Assembly: GCA_964598535.1 (NCBI GenBank)
Contig: CAZRCI010000021.1
Coordinates: 25,325-89,324, forward strand
Source of the DNA: JALHMI01 sp964598535
Lineage (GTDB): Bacteria; Planctomycetota; Planctomycetia; Pirellulales; PALSA-1355
Direction: 5' to 3'
DNA length: 64,000 nt
Part shown: positions 38,671 through 48,161 of the stretch, piece by piece
How the letters are laid out: each line of letters opens with the position of its first letter
Numbering within the stretch: position 1 is the first letter of the stretch
Notes under the pieces: model-generated
The model's database searches: none
Told to the model about the DNA's origin: nothing
What the model saw: the letters and a program-made list of their open reading frames with translations, nothing else
Translations under genes and position numbers: made by a program

Positions 38671-40638
38671 CTACATCTTTTCGACGACTTCGATACCCAA
38701 CAGCTCGAGCCCCTGTTTCAGCGTGCGCGCCGTCAAGTCGCACAAGAGCAGCCGGCTCGTGCGGGTTCGTTCGTCGGCCGCTTTCAGTACGGGGCACTGC
38801 TCGAAGAACGTCGAATAGCGGTTCGCCAGTTCGTAGAGATACCCTGTAAGAACGCTTGGCCGATAGTCGGCCGCTGTCTGGTCAAGCGCTTCTGAGAATT
38901 GCAAAATCCCCAGCGCCAGCGCCCGCTCAGCGGGATGGGCCAGGTCGATCGCGGCGCCGCTGGCACGCAGCTTGTCGCTATCGATTTCGCCACGAGCGAA
39001 GATCGAACGTACCCGGGCGTAAGCATATTGCATGTAGGTCGCGGTATTCCCATTCATCGCCAGCATGCGGTCGTAGCTAAAGGTGTAGTCGTTCGTGCGG
39101 TTCGTGGCCAGGTCCGCGTATTTGAGTGCGCCGGTCCCCACGGCTTCCGCAACCGCTTCACGTTGCTCGGGGGCAATTTCGGAACCTGGCGGTTTACCGT
39201 CGTCACTCGCGCGGACGACTTCGAGAGCCCGCCGCACGGCCTCGTCCAGCAGACCTTCAAGTCCGACCGTATCGCCTGAGCGTGTTTTGAACGGCCGGCC
39301 ATCGTCGCCCAGTACCGTGCCAAACGCGATGTGTTGCAGTTCGATCTCGTCGTACCCCCACTTGCGCGCAGCGTCAAAAAGCTGCTCGAAGTGCAGGCTC
39401 TGCCGATGATCCACGACGTATAGAATCGCATCGGGGTTCCAACGTTCGACGCGGTATTGAATCGTCGCCAGATCGGTCGTGCCATACAGAAAGGCGCCGT
39501 CCTGCTTGCGGATTACCAGCGGCGCTGGCCGACCTTCGAGAAACACGCAGATTGCGCCGTCGCTTTCTCGGGCGATTCCGCGCTGGAGCATCTCTTCGAC
39601 CACCGCGGGCAAGCGGTCGTGGTAGAAGCTTTCTCCCAGCGTTTCGTCGAAGGTGACGCCCAATCGATCGTAGATCTTCTGGATATCGGCGATGCAGGGA
39701 GGCAAGAATTCGTGCCACAGCCGCAGGTTCTCTTCGTCGCCGTGATGCAGCTTGGCTGTCTCGGCGAGCACGGCTCGGTCGATCTCCGGATGGGTGGTCA
39801 CTAACTTCGAAAGCACAGGGTCGTTGTTGACCGTCGCGATTCCTGTTTCGCGTTCCGCAAGGGTCGCTTGAAGCTCTTTGAGGTTTGCTTCCGCGCGACG
39901 GAGCGATTTGGCTGCGCCCTTGTCGGCAGAGTTTTCACCGGCCGTGGCGGTTTGCTTCGCTACCTCGGCGCGTTGTTTTTCGATCTGTTCGCGCAGCGCC
40001 GGGAGCGATTGTAGGGTTTCCTGGTGGGAGACTAATCGGTTCACCAGCCGATACAGCCGCCCCAGTTCCGCGACGGCCTCCTTCTCATACGCCGCGCGAT
40101 CGAGAAAGTGCTTGTAGCCGTAGATGATCATGCCGAACTGCGTGCCCCAGTCGCCAATGTGATTGTCGGCAATCACCCGATGACCCAGAAACACAAGGGT
40201 CCGCTTGAGCGAGTCGCCGATAACCGTAGAGCGAATGTGACCCACGTGCATGGGCTTGGCCACGTTCGGCGACGAATAATCGAGCACGTATGTACGAGGC
40301 CGCGCGGCCGGCTGAACATCGAGTCGCTGGCTCGTAAGCGCGCGTCCCGTGGCCTTGGTCAGCCAGGAGTCCTTCACACGCAGATTGATGAATCCGGGCC
40401 CGGCCACTTCAGGCGGGTCACACAGATCGTCGAGGTTGAGCTTGGTCACGACTTCCGTGGCAACATCGCGTGGCGGGCGGCCCAATCGCTTGCCGAGCGG
40501 CATAGCAAAGTTAGCTTGATAATCGCCAAACTTCGCATCGCCACTGGGACGAATCATCGTTAACAGCTCCGCTGGGTCCTCGACGAGTGGAGTCAGCGCG
40601 GCGCGAAATCGTTCCTGCAATTCGGCGAGAATATTCAT
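38671..40638 (-). CDS. argS: Arginyl-tRNA synthetase
   Basis: Class I aminoacyl-tRNA synthetase that charges tRNA-Arg. The HIGH-like motif HVGH lies at 131-134 (SSPNVAKPMHVGHIRST), preceded by the N-terminal Add1-type domain (PSGDAKFGDYQANFAMPL), and the C-terminal anticodon-binding domain ends ...LLGIEVVEKM. The start at 40638 (MNILAEL) is preferred over the TTG nine bases upstream. The insert around 190-275, rich in Lys, Glu and Ala (KQRAEVAKQTATAG), looks like a coiled-coil extension. Confidence 0.96.
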   Translation of the reverse strand: MNILAELQERFRAALTPLVEDPAELLTMIRPSGDAKFGDYQANFAMPLGKRLGRPPRDVATEVVTKLNLDDLCDPPEVAGPGFINLRVKDSWLTKATGRALTSQRLDVQPAARPRTYVLDYSSPNVAKPMHVGHIRSTVIGDSLKRTLVFLGHRVIADNHIGDWGTQFGMIIYGYKHFLDRAAYEKEAVAELGRLYRLVNRLVSHQETLQSLPALREQIEKQRAEVAKQTATAGENSADKGAAKSLRRAEANLKELQATLAERETGIATVNNDPVLSKLVTTHPEIDRAVLAETAKLHHGDEENLRLWHEFLPPCIADIQKIYDRLGVTFDETLGESFYHDRLPAVVEEMLQRGIARESDGAICVFLEGRPAPLVIRKQDGAFLYGTTDLATIQYRVERWNPDAILYVVDHRQSLHFEQLFDAARKWGYDEIELQHIAFGTVLGDDGRPFKTRSGDTVGLEGLLDEAVRRALEVVRASDDGKPPGSEIAPEQREAVAEAVGTGALKYADLATNRTNDYTFSYDRMLAMNGNTATYMQYAYARVRSIFARGEIDSDKLRASGAAIDLAHPAERALALGILQFSEALDQTAADYRPSVLTGYLYELANRYSTFFEQCPVLKAADERTRTSRLLLCDLTARTLKQGLELLGIEVVEKM

Positions 40639-40863
40639 AGGAAGCAATTAAATCTAGCGAGCCGGTCGCGGACGCAAAAAAGTAATGCGCCTCGCCGGCC
40701 AGTTTGCCACTTTCGTCGAGCGACAAGCAACCCCAAACCAGCATTCGGCCAGCGGCCGCTACCGCGAACCGTTCTCAGGCCCTCCAGCGGCGGTGGTGCG
40801 GACAACCGCGAGGCGCATCGCTGTAGAGAAGACTTGCCCTGGTTGAACCCGCAATGCGGTCCC

Positions 40864-41286
40864 CTACTCGGAAGCATGCGCTGCGGAATCGCCCGTCGGA
40901 AGGTTTTCCGCCGGCGACGCGTCGCTGGACACATAGGGAATGCGCTTCGCCCCTGCCCACAGGTGTTCCAGATCGTAGTAGGTGCGGGTTTCCTCGTCAA
41001 AGAGGTGGATCACCACGTCGCCAAAATCAAGCAGAATCCAGCGACTGTCTTCGTAACCTTCCATACCGAGCCGCTGATCGCCAAACTGCTTGCGAAGCGT
41101 GATGTCGATTTCCTCGGCGATTGCATGAAGTTGCCTGCGGCTCGACCCCGTGGCCAGCACGAAGAAATCGAAAACCGGCGTAATCTCCCGCAAATCGATG
41201 ATCGCAATGTCGCGGGCGCGATTCAGATCGGCAACGTGGGCCGCAGCGCGAGCACGCTCCAAGCTGCGGCTCTCTTGCGATCGCAA
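40864..41286 (-). CDS. rsfS: Ribosomal silencing factor RsfS
   Basis: RsfS/Iojap protein of 140 residues that binds ribosomal protein uL14 and blocks subunit joining under starvation. Conserved features include DIAIIDLREITPVFDFFVLA (about 26-45), RWILLDFGDVVIHLF (about 82-96) and YYDLEHLWAGA. The frame has no ATG near its start; TTG at 41284-41286 is the apparent start. It precedes argS by about 225 bases with no clear gene between. A C-terminal tail of about 20 residues extends beyond the conserved core. Confidence 0.9.
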   Translation of the reverse strand: MRSQESRSLERARAAAHVADLNRARDIAIIDLREITPVFDFFVLATGSSRRQLHAIAEEIDITLRKQFGDQRLGMEGYEDSRWILLDFGDVVIHLFDEETRTYYDLEHLWAGAKRIPYVSSDASPAENLPTGDSAAHASE

Positions 41287-41607
41287 TTGAGTAGCTGGAC
41301 TGGCGATGGTTGGTGATCCTTGAACTTCGAGGTTGGGCTAACGGATAGTAGCCGTACACCCTACTATTTTATCCCCGTCCAGAGGGAAAGCGAAGAGGCG
41401 GTACGGGGTGGTAAGCCGCGGATCTTCGCCTGATGGGCAATATCACCCCGCGGCAATGGGCGCCCGAGCCGACCGGCAGAAGCCTCAGCAAACAGCCGGC
41501 CGCGGCTCTTGCCATGCGAACCCCAGCGGCTTAAGTTTCAAGCCTTGCGGCCAGCAGAGCTTTGGGAAGCTGGCGATTCTCGTTCGAATCATCGTAGGGA
41601 CGACACT
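41287..41607. other. Divergent intergenic region, rsfS / SDR gene
   Basis: About 320 bases between divergent starts. No gene is supported. AGGGA just upstream of the SDR start is its ribosome-binding site; no well-formed promoter was found for either side. Confidence 0.4.
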
Positions 41608-42339
41608 ATGCGACTTGCGGGGAAAACGGCAGTCATCACCGGTGGAGCGACGGGAATTGGGCGGGCAATTGCCATAAGCCTGGCTGCCGAGGGCTGTCGG
41701 GTCGCCATCGCCGGCCGCCGCGAAGAACGATTGCGCGAAGCGGCCGCAAGTTGGCAAGGGGCCCCGCCGATTCTCACGCACGCGGTCGATGTCGCCGATC
41801 GTGCCAGCGTCGCCGAGCTTTTTCGCTGGGCCACCGAGCAGCTTGGCCAGATCGACATTCTCGTCAACAATGCCGGGATCAATACGCCCCAGCGCACCAT
41901 GGCCGATATTCCGCCCGAAACCTGGGACGACGTGCTAAAAATCAACGCCACCGGCGCGTTCAATTGCATGCGGGCGGTGATTCCCGGGATGCGTGCCGCG
42001 GGCGGAGGACTCATCGTCAATATGGACTCGGTGTCTGGCTTGCGGGCCAGCGTGCTCGGGGGCGTTGCCTATTGTGCTTCCAAGTTTGCTTTGACCGCCT
42101 TGGGCACCATCACCGGTCTCGAAGAGGGGAAGAACGGCATCCGCGTGACGAGCATCTGTCCGGGTGAGGTCGATACGCCGCTGTTGGATGGGCGGCCTAC
42201 GCCGGTCTCGGCGGAGCATCGCTCGCGAATTTTACACCCGCAGGACATTGCGGACGCGGTTTTGATGGTGGCGCTCCTGCCGCCGCGAGCGCATGTTCCC
42301 GAGCTCGTGATCAAACCGACCTGGCAAGAGTTCGCTTGA
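41608..42339 (+). CDS. Short-chain dehydrogenase/reductase (SDR)
   Basis: NAD(P)-dependent SDR of 243 residues. The cofactor loop TGGATGIG is at 11-18, the NNAG motif near 90-93, the Ser in NMDSVSG near 139 and catalytic YCASK near 154-158. NADPH preference is suggested by the Arg-rich AGRREERL after the second strand (37-44). Substrate unknown. The start at 41608 replaces a longer upstream frame because it has AGGGA before it and begins directly with the SDR fold (MRLAGKTAVITGG). Confidence 0.92.
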   Translation: MRLAGKTAVITGGATGIGRAIAISLAAEGCRVAIAGRREERLREAAASWQGAPPILTHAVDVADRASVAELFRWATEQLGQIDILVNNAGINTPQRTMADIPPETWDDVLKINATGAFNCMRAVIPGMRAAGGGLIVNMDSVSGLRASVLGGVAYCASKFALTALGTITGLEEGKNGIRVTSICPGEVDTPLLDGRPTPVSAEHRSRILHPQDIADAVLMVALLPPRAHVPELVIKPTWQEFA

Positions 42340-42364
42340 GCCCGCGAGAGGGGCTCGGTTGGGC

Positions 42365-43312
42365 CTATGCCGAACGCGCCATGTCGGTTGAGTCCGACGG
42401 TCGCCAACTGGCAAGCAGGTTGCGAATCCGCTTTCCGAACGATGGCATCGGCCGTTTGGGAATCAGACGCTCGATTTGCTCGTGATGGTCGACGGGTGCG
42501 AGCGACTTGTAGCAAGCGAGCGCATTGCACGCCGCTTCCAGTCCCATTCGCTGGGGCCCGTAGGCGAAGTGCGCGACGAGCGCGTCTCCCACGATGGCGC
42601 ACCGCCGTTCCGTTTCGCGGGGCACGATCTCGGTAACCCAGGCTTCGTCGTCGCCCTCGAACCGCTTGGCGGGTTCTGCCAGGTCGCTACCGAGCCAGCA
42701 CATGGCGTTGATGCTGAACCGCTCGTAGTCTTTGAGTTCCCACGTGGGGAAGCGGTACTTTTCGAGTTCGCCAGCGTCATGTAACTGGAAAAACGTCTCG
42801 TGACAGTCGCGGGCCGTTTGCCATCTTCCCCAACTAATGTTTCCCAGGCACTCGTATTCAATCGAGGGCGATTCGGGAAGCAACCCCATCCGCTGATGCA
42901 GGTGTGAGCACAGGGAGTTATTGACCGTGTTCGGAAATACGCAGAGATATTCCGGATGTTCGAGGCGAAACTGGAGCAACCGCTCGATCGCGCCGTCGGC
43001 AATCCAAACCAGATCGTCGTCAAACTTCAGATAGAGCGTGTCCAACTCGTCGCATTTCTGCCAGAACCAGCAAATGCGCGGCACGCACTGCTTCTTGGAG
43101 TAGCGAGAGCTATCGTACACCAGGCGAAAGAAGTCGGGGTACGCGGCCGCCAGACCATGGACGAATGCCAGATCCTCGGCGTCGTCCGTATTCACCCAAA
43201 AGTGATGCTCGTCGATGAGTGGTCGCAACTTGAGCAGATGGCGGGCGAGAATCTCGACGTACCGGTGCCGGCCGTACGGCGTCACCGACACCACGCGTCG
43301 TCCTTGATACAT
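42365..43312 (-). CDS. Glycosyltransferase-like protein
   Basis: A 315-residue protein with a DXD-like metal motif in LYLKFDDDLVWI (about 93-104) preceded by strands typical of GT-A folds (RVVSVTPYGR at the start), and an acidic EGDDEAWVTE (about 218-227) that may supply the catalytic base. It contains several aromatic and Cys residues around 135-170. This favours a sugar-nucleotide transferase, but no donor or acceptor can be named. It has no membrane segment. It is convergent with the SDR gene 25 bases away. Confidence 0.65.
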   Translation of the reverse strand: MYQGRRVVSVTPYGRHRYVEILARHLLKLRPLIDEHHFWVNTDDAEDLAFVHGLAAAYPDFFRLVYDSSRYSKKQCVPRICWFWQKCDELDTLYLKFDDDLVWIADGAIERLLQFRLEHPEYLCVFPNTVNNSLCSHLHQRMGLLPESPSIEYECLGNISWGRWQTARDCHETFFQLHDAGELEKYRFPTWELKDYERFSINAMCWLGSDLAEPAKRFEGDDEAWVTEIVPRETERRCAIVGDALVAHFAYGPQRMGLEAACNALACYKSLAPVDHHEQIERLIPKRPMPSFGKRIRNLLASWRPSDSTDMARSA

Positions 43313-43472
43313 GGTATCCGGCCTCCTCCCGGTGCGAGTGCTATCACACGAGCATTTCCCTGCTGGCGAATCGAGCGCGAATTCTGGAGGAATCGCTCCT
43401 GGCGGTCAATGGCAATCGAGAGCGGTAAGCCACCCAGGACACGGTGATCGGAACGCCTCGGCGAAAAGGCGG

Positions 43473-44207
43473 TCAGTCCTTAGGACGGATCGACAACACC
43501 ACGCTCTCTGATTCCGTGCCGGCCAGTGGGTAGCTCGCCAACTTGCGTAGATCCAAGCCGTGAAAAAGCCCCGCGTGGCGAGCTTCCTGCCGCTCTTCGA
43601 CCCAGGCGGGACCTTTGACCAACAAGAGCCGGTCGAACGATTCCCAGTGAGGAGCAAGCCAGCGGAGGATCTTTGGTAACGGGGCGACCGCCCGGGCTAC
43701 CAGGGTGTTGAAGTGGTGCGCGTTCAAGAGTTCCTGGACGGGCTGATGATACACCGGCATGTCGAGCCCTGTCTCGCGTAGGATCTCGCCGACAGCCTTG
43801 GCCTTTTTGGCTACCGAGTCGCATAGCGAAACCTTCAGATCGGGACGCAGAATCGCCAGGATGACTCCGGGGACGCCACCGCCGGTGCCTACGTCGAGGA
43901 CGTGCTCTCCGGCATCGAGGAACGGCTCGATCTGCGTTGCATCGACGACATCGCGGGCAACGAATTTGTCATAGTTCGTATGGCGCGTGAGATTCAGTTT
44001 ATCGTTCCACGCCCAGAGAACGCGGCAGTAGCGATCGAGCAATTCGACCTGCTCGGAGGGGATTTCGAGGCCGGCCTGCTGGATCGCTGCGGCGAGTGTG
44101 TCTGCGGAGGAGGCGTTCAATGAATTCTCGATAGGGCTAGGAAGGTCAGGGGCGGCGGATAGCCAGCGATTGTTTATCGCCGGCACGGGGGTCGCAACCC
44201 CCACCAA
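43473..44207 (-). CDS. rsmG: 16S rRNA (guanine-527-N7) methyltransferase
   Basis: RsmG/GidB modifies G527 of 16S rRNA. The SAM site HVLDVGTGGGVPGV lies at about 107-120, with the preceding WAWNDKLNLTRHT (about 66-78) and VARAVAPLPKIL (about 173-184) both characteristic. The frame opens with TTG at 44205-44207; another TTG about 28 codons further in is equally possible, since no ATG exists upstream of the conserved part. It follows a small ORF 12 bases upstream and the WYL gene on the same strand. Confidence 0.92.
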   Translation of the reverse strand: MVGVATPVPAINNRWLSAAPDLPSPIENSLNASSADTLAAAIQQAGLEIPSEQVELLDRYCRVLWAWNDKLNLTRHTNYDKFVARDVVDATQIEPFLDAGEHVLDVGTGGGVPGVILAILRPDLKVSLCDSVAKKAKAVGEILRETGLDMPVYHQPVQELLNAHHFNTLVARAVAPLPKILRWLAPHWESFDRLLLVKGPAWVEERQEARHAGLFHGLDLRKLASYPLAGTESESVVLSIRPKD

Positions 44208-44219
44208 AACGCTTTCATT

Positions 44220-44432
44220 CTATCCGCGATGCGGAATAAGTAGCACGGTGCTTACTACGGCAAAAAGCAGGAATGCCCCGATCGCCGGTTTTGGGTCTCG
44301 GCCCCCAGTCCAAACGCCGGCCCCCGGCCATAGCCAGAGCCCGCAATGCTTGCCGGTACGCCGAACGCAAGGAGTTGCCACGCGCAAAGTCTCTCCCGTC
44401 GCGGTCAACGTTTCGAACGCCTGTTGCGCCAT
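44220..44432 (-). CDS. Possible small membrane protein
   Basis: A 70-codon frame that fits exactly between the WYL regulator (stop at 44457) and rsmG (start at 44207). It begins with ATG and ends with one hydrophobic segment (AIGAFLLFAVVSTVLLI, about 50-66). No family is recognised and its ribosome-binding site is unclear (AGGAG lies about 20 bases away). It is either a small membrane protein in the operon or chance. Confidence 0.3.
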   Translation of the reverse strand: MAQQAFETLTATGETLRVATPCVRRTGKHCGLWLWPGAGVWTGGRDPKPAIGAFLLFAVVSTVLLIPHRG

Positions 44433-44456
44433 CCACGCGCGTGTTCTTCTGCGCTC

Positions 44457-45437
44457 CTAGGTCACTGTCTGCCCGCGATATTGTTCCAGCATGCGTTCGG
44501 CCCGCTGGGCGATGAGCTCGCGCAGAGGTTCCGGATCGAGCACTTCGGCCTGGTCGCCGTAACCGAGAATCCACCACGAAATTTCGTAAATGCCGGATAC
44601 GCGCACTTGAAAGTCGAGCGAACCATCTTCGTTCCAGGTGAGCCGTTGCGTGTGATGCCACACGATTTCACCGACGTTGCGGGCAACCAACGGAGAAAAC
44701 CGTACGACGACGTCTGTGTCCGGGCCGTCGGGAATCAGGTGCCAGGCGTTGCGCAGATAACGGCGAATGCTAAAGCTTCGCGGGATCAGGAACTGGTCGT
44801 CGAGCAACTCCAGCTTGCGAATACGGCCAATGTTGAACGTACGCACCTCGCGATGCATTGCCGAGCGCCCGATCACATACCAACTGCGGCGGCTGAACAA
44901 CAGGCGATAAGGGCTGAGCTTAAGACGCAGCAACGCCTGGTCGCTGAGGCTATCGTACTCAATACGTACGGGCCGGTGTGCCGCGATCGCCGCCAGCAGT
45001 TGTTGATAAACGGGCGATTTTCCGAACAGCGGATTTGCCGGTTCGAGCTTGATTTGTACGGCCGACGTCAGCTCTTGCAAGTGCTCGCGGATGCGGCCGG
45101 GCAAACTGGCCTCGAGTTTCAAGGCCGCGTTTTGGGCCGCTTCATAGAATGGGAGCCGACGATTCTGCCCCATCTCGTAGCAGAGCACGATGACTGCCAA
45201 CGCCTCTTCGGTCGTGAAGTTCGTGGGCGGCAGGTAGTACGTGCCAGGAATCCGGTAAGCGTTGTGATCGTCATCGAATAACAGGGGCACGCCCGCGTCG
45301 CGTAACACCTCCAGGTCGCGAAAGATGGTCCGGCGGCTGACTTCGCAGCTTTTGGCCAGTTCGCCGGCGTTATGCCCCCTGACCGTTTGTAGCAGTCCGA
45401 GAATTTGAATCAAGCGGCTGATGCGAGTTAGATTCAT
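44457..45437 (-). CDS. WYL-domain transcriptional regulator
   Basis: Helix-turn-helix regulator of the YafY/WYL group. An N-terminal winged helix (MNLTRISRLIQILGLLQT, then ELAKSCEVSRRTIFRDLEVL) is followed by a WYL ligand-binding domain containing SRRSWYVIGRS (about 185-195) and NIGRIRKLEL. WYL domains sense nucleic acid or nucleotide ligands in DNA-damage and defence contexts. The first 68 bases overlap the 3' end of the TolC-like gene on the same strand in another frame. No defence genes are nearby, so a housekeeping role is as likely. Confidence 0.9.
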   Translation of the reverse strand: MNLTRISRLIQILGLLQTVRGHNAGELAKSCEVSRRTIFRDLEVLRDAGVPLLFDDDHNAYRIPGTYYLPPTNFTTEEALAVIVLCYEMGQNRRLPFYEAAQNAALKLEASLPGRIREHLQELTSAVQIKLEPANPLFGKSPVYQQLLAAIAAHRPVRIEYDSLSDQALLRLKLSPYRLLFSRRSWYVIGRSAMHREVRTFNIGRIRKLELLDDQFLIPRSFSIRRYLRNAWHLIPDGPDTDVVVRFSPLVARNVGEIVWHHTQRLTWNEDGSLDFQVRVSGIYEISWWILGYGDQAEVLDPEPLRELIAQRAERMLEQYRGQTVT

Positions 45438-47778
45438 ACGACTTCACGGAACGTGGCTGCTGCAAGTTGGCTTTCGATGCGCGGCCGGCCGGCGCGTTGG
45501 CGGCTGTCGTGGCACGCGGCGCCGGCACCTCGTCAGGCATGCCGGCTATTCGCGACCACGTCTCATTTTGACTCGCCTGAGACTCGCTACCCAGCCCCAA
45601 TTGGCCCCACGAAAACTTACCTTGCATTGTGCCTTGCGGCTCGGCGCCGTACGAGGCGCCCCTCGCGGGCTCGGGCAGGATTTCGCTGCCCGGGCCGAGG
45701 GGCAATTCCTCGGGCCCGGCTCCCAGGGGCATTCCGGCCGGCAGGAGCCCTGGCTCGCCGATCATCGGCGGTCGTCCTTCGACGTTCTGGCGGACGGCGC
45801 CTTCGCTGATCACGCCGGGCCGGGTGTAGCCGTAGTTGAGGTAGACTCCCGCGTCACGCTGGCGAGCCAGGCGGTGAGCGTCGAACTGGGCCTTATCCGG
45901 CCAGGGGCCTTCCTGCAGATAGACGTTGTTGTACTCAAGGAGCGAACCCTTGCGGTAGTGGACGGTAATGATGGCCCGCTGGTAGTCCAGCAGAGTACGG
46001 AAGAAGCTGGCTTGTGCTTCAGCCCGGCGCCGCTGGGCTTCGAGCAACTGGTCGAGCGTCACCGTGCCCGACTCGTACGCCGCCTGTTGGGCCTCGACCT
46101 GCTTGTCGGCGGCCAGCGTGCGGTTGAAGTTCGTCTGAGTGATCGCGTAGTTGTATTCGAGCTGGCGCACGGCATCCGCGATCTGGTGCGAGATCTCGAG
46201 CTCCTCGTCTTGGAGCTTGGCCCGTTCGCGAGCAAGTTGTAACTGATAGTGCCGGACCTGGGCCAGTTCCTTGCGGAAGCCGATCGTCATCGTCGACTGA
46301 AAGCCCAACTGCCATTCCTGGAACTGGCCGCTAGCCAGGGTCTGAAGAGCGCTGGATCCGGTCAGGGCGAAAGGATTTTCCGGCGTGAACTCGAAGTCTC
46401 GCCGGCCGAACAGATCGTCACCCAGCCCAAGCCAGCGATAAGTACCGTTCAAGTCCAAACGCGGCAGCAACAAGTTCTTGGCGGCAATCAGCTCCATCTC
46501 GCGCTGCTTGATACGCCACTTTTGCCGACGAAGGTCCAGGTTGCGCGAGAGGGCCTCTTCGGTAATCTCGCGCCAATCGAATTCCACCTTGGCGATCGTC
46601 GCCCGGTCGGTGGGGCGAATCAAGCGGCCGTCCGTCGAAGCCAGGCCCATCGCCCAGCGAAGACGGTTCTCAGCACGAAATAGTTCATTCAGTTGCGTTT
46701 GAGCCTGACTCTTGAACTGGTAGAACTGTTCGCGAGCCATGGCCTCGGCGTTTGCTTCGCCGCCGCGGCTGCCCGTGCGATAGAGAGCGTAGATCTTCTG
46801 CCACGTCTGCCGGGCACTGTTCAACGCGGTGTTCGCGGTTTCCAGGTTGCGATAGGCGAACGACAGTTCCCAGTAGGCTTGTTCCGTGTCGTTGATAATG
46901 TTGCGGACACCGCCTTCGAAATCGGCCAAGGCAATGTCGACATTGATCCGAGCGAGTACCACACCATCGAACTGTTGAGTCAGCGGCGGACCACCAGGTA
47001 GGCTCATGTACGGCTGCCAGGGACCGGCAATGCGGTTGAATTCGGCGCCGGCACCAGCGAGCAACGGTTGGCTGAATCCCAATTCGTAGTTGACGTTCCA
47101 GTCCTTGGGAACTTGTCGCGTGGGGTTGTTGTTCAAGTCGTACACGAGGTTGTTACGTACCGAGAACACACCACCCTGGGCGGTTACCTTGGTGAGTGAG
47201 CTGTTGAATGAACTGGTGTTCTGAATAAAGATCTGCCGGAAGAAGTCGTCAAACGAGGCCTGCGGCATCACGTTCTGCTGGCGGTCGTTGTGTTGGTAGA
47301 AAAAGTTCGTGCTCCACTGCGTATCGAACGCCGAGAGGGCATTCTCGACGCCGGTGAACGGCGTGGTTTCGACAATGGCCGGGTCGTAGATCGTGCGGAC
47401 TTGATCCGGAGCCTGAGTGATGGCGTCCGGCGCCTCGCCGACTTGGGCCCGGTTGTTAAAGGCCGAACTTACGAAACGTCCGCCGAGCGAGCGGAAGACC
47501 TTCGAGTTCTGCAGGGCCGTCTGCAGGGCGTCTTCGAGCGATAGATCCCAGTAGTGGGCGAACTGGTAGTTATCGAGCGTGTATGGTGCCAACGCGTCTG
47601 TGACTTCGGCCAGCGTCGAGGTCTCGACGTCGGGATAGTCCAGTTCCGTGGCCACGTCCAGATAATGTGACAGATCGCCATCTTCACGAAGATAGAATGG
47701 CTGCTGCGGTCGGCAACCAGTGAAGGCGATCATGGCGGAGGTAAGCACCGCCCAAATGGTGTGGACACGCCGTTTCAT
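45370..47778 (-). CDS. TolC-family outer membrane efflux lipoprotein
   Basis: An 802-residue outer-membrane factor of the TolC type. The start at 47778 gives MKRRVHTIWAVLTSAM with a lipobox (FTGC, Cys22), and AAGG precedes it; the longer frame to 47898 is not needed. Two TolC-type repeats are visible as alternating long helices (about 295-410 and 470-660) with YELGFSQPLLAGAG and the WQLGFQSTMTIGFRKELAQV strand. Both ends are longer than in TolC (about 470 residues): 100 extra residues before and 130 low-complexity, Pro/Gly-rich residues after. Partner inner-membrane and fusion proteins are not in the window. Confidence 0.88.
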   Translation of the reverse strand: MKRRVHTIWAVLTSAMIAFTGCRPQQPFYLREDGDLSHYLDVATELDYPDVETSTLAEVTDALAPYTLDNYQFAHYWDLSLEDALQTALQNSKVFRSLGGRFVSSAFNNRAQVGEAPDAITQAPDQVRTIYDPAIVETTPFTGVENALSAFDTQWSTNFFYQHNDRQQNVMPQASFDDFFRQIFIQNTSSFNSSLTKVTAQGGVFSVRNNLVYDLNNNPTRQVPKDWNVNYELGFSQPLLAGAGAEFNRIAGPWQPYMSLPGGPPLTQQFDGVVLARINVDIALADFEGGVRNIINDTEQAYWELSFAYRNLETANTALNSARQTWQKIYALYRTGSRGGEANAEAMAREQFYQFKSQAQTQLNELFRAENRLRWAMGLASTDGRLIRPTDRATIAKVEFDWREITEEALSRNLDLRRQKWRIKQREMELIAAKNLLLPRLDLNGTYRWLGLGDDLFGRRDFEFTPENPFALTGSSALQTLASGQFQEWQLGFQSTMTIGFRKELAQVRHYQLQLARERAKLQDEELEISHQIADAVRQLEYNYAITQTNFNRTLAADKQVEAQQAAYESGTVTLDQLLEAQRRRAEAQASFFRTLLDYQRAIITVHYRKGSLLEYNNVYLQEGPWPDKAQFDAHRLARQRDAGVYLNYGYTRPGVISEGAVRQNVEGRPPMIGEPGLLPAGMPLGAGPEELPLGPGSEILPEPARGASYGAEPQGTMQGKFSWGQLGLGSESQASQNETWSRIAGMPDEVPAPRATTAANAPAGRASKANLQQPRSVKSYESNSHQPLDSNSRTATNGQGA

Positions 47779-48161
47779 CGAATCGACCTTAAGGGGTTTC
47801 AGGCTCTGAACGCTGGCCTGATCGCACGGGCACATTGCTGTCAACGACAGCAGTGCAAATGCAATCTTGGCGACAGTAACCGGACGCCCCCCGTCCACGC
47901 CGAACCCCCTCGCACTCGATCACCTACGCGAAGCGCATGTATCCCGAGCGAGGATTCGGCAGACCCAAGTATCGACCTACCGCGCGTTAAACTTCGGCGA
48001 ATCTACTCAACAGAAAAAGAATGCTTAATCCGCAAGCCCGCGCTATGTCCCGCGATTCGCGCAGACTTCCGAGTCGTCTGCTAGCAGCACAATGCAATGA
48101 CCCCCTCAGGCGCGTGAAGACCGTGGCCTGGGCAAAGCGGGGGAGACTAGACAGAGAGCGT
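47779..48161. other. Region upstream of the TolC-like gene
   Basis: About 380 bases between the start of the TolC-like gene and the end of the next minus-strand gene. No gene or convincing promoter is visible. Confidence 0.4.

Noticed and set aside
40639..40863. Possible short gene between rsfS and argS
   Set aside because: Frames crossing the gap overlap argS or rsfS out of frame and look non-coding; no ribosome-binding site supports any of them.
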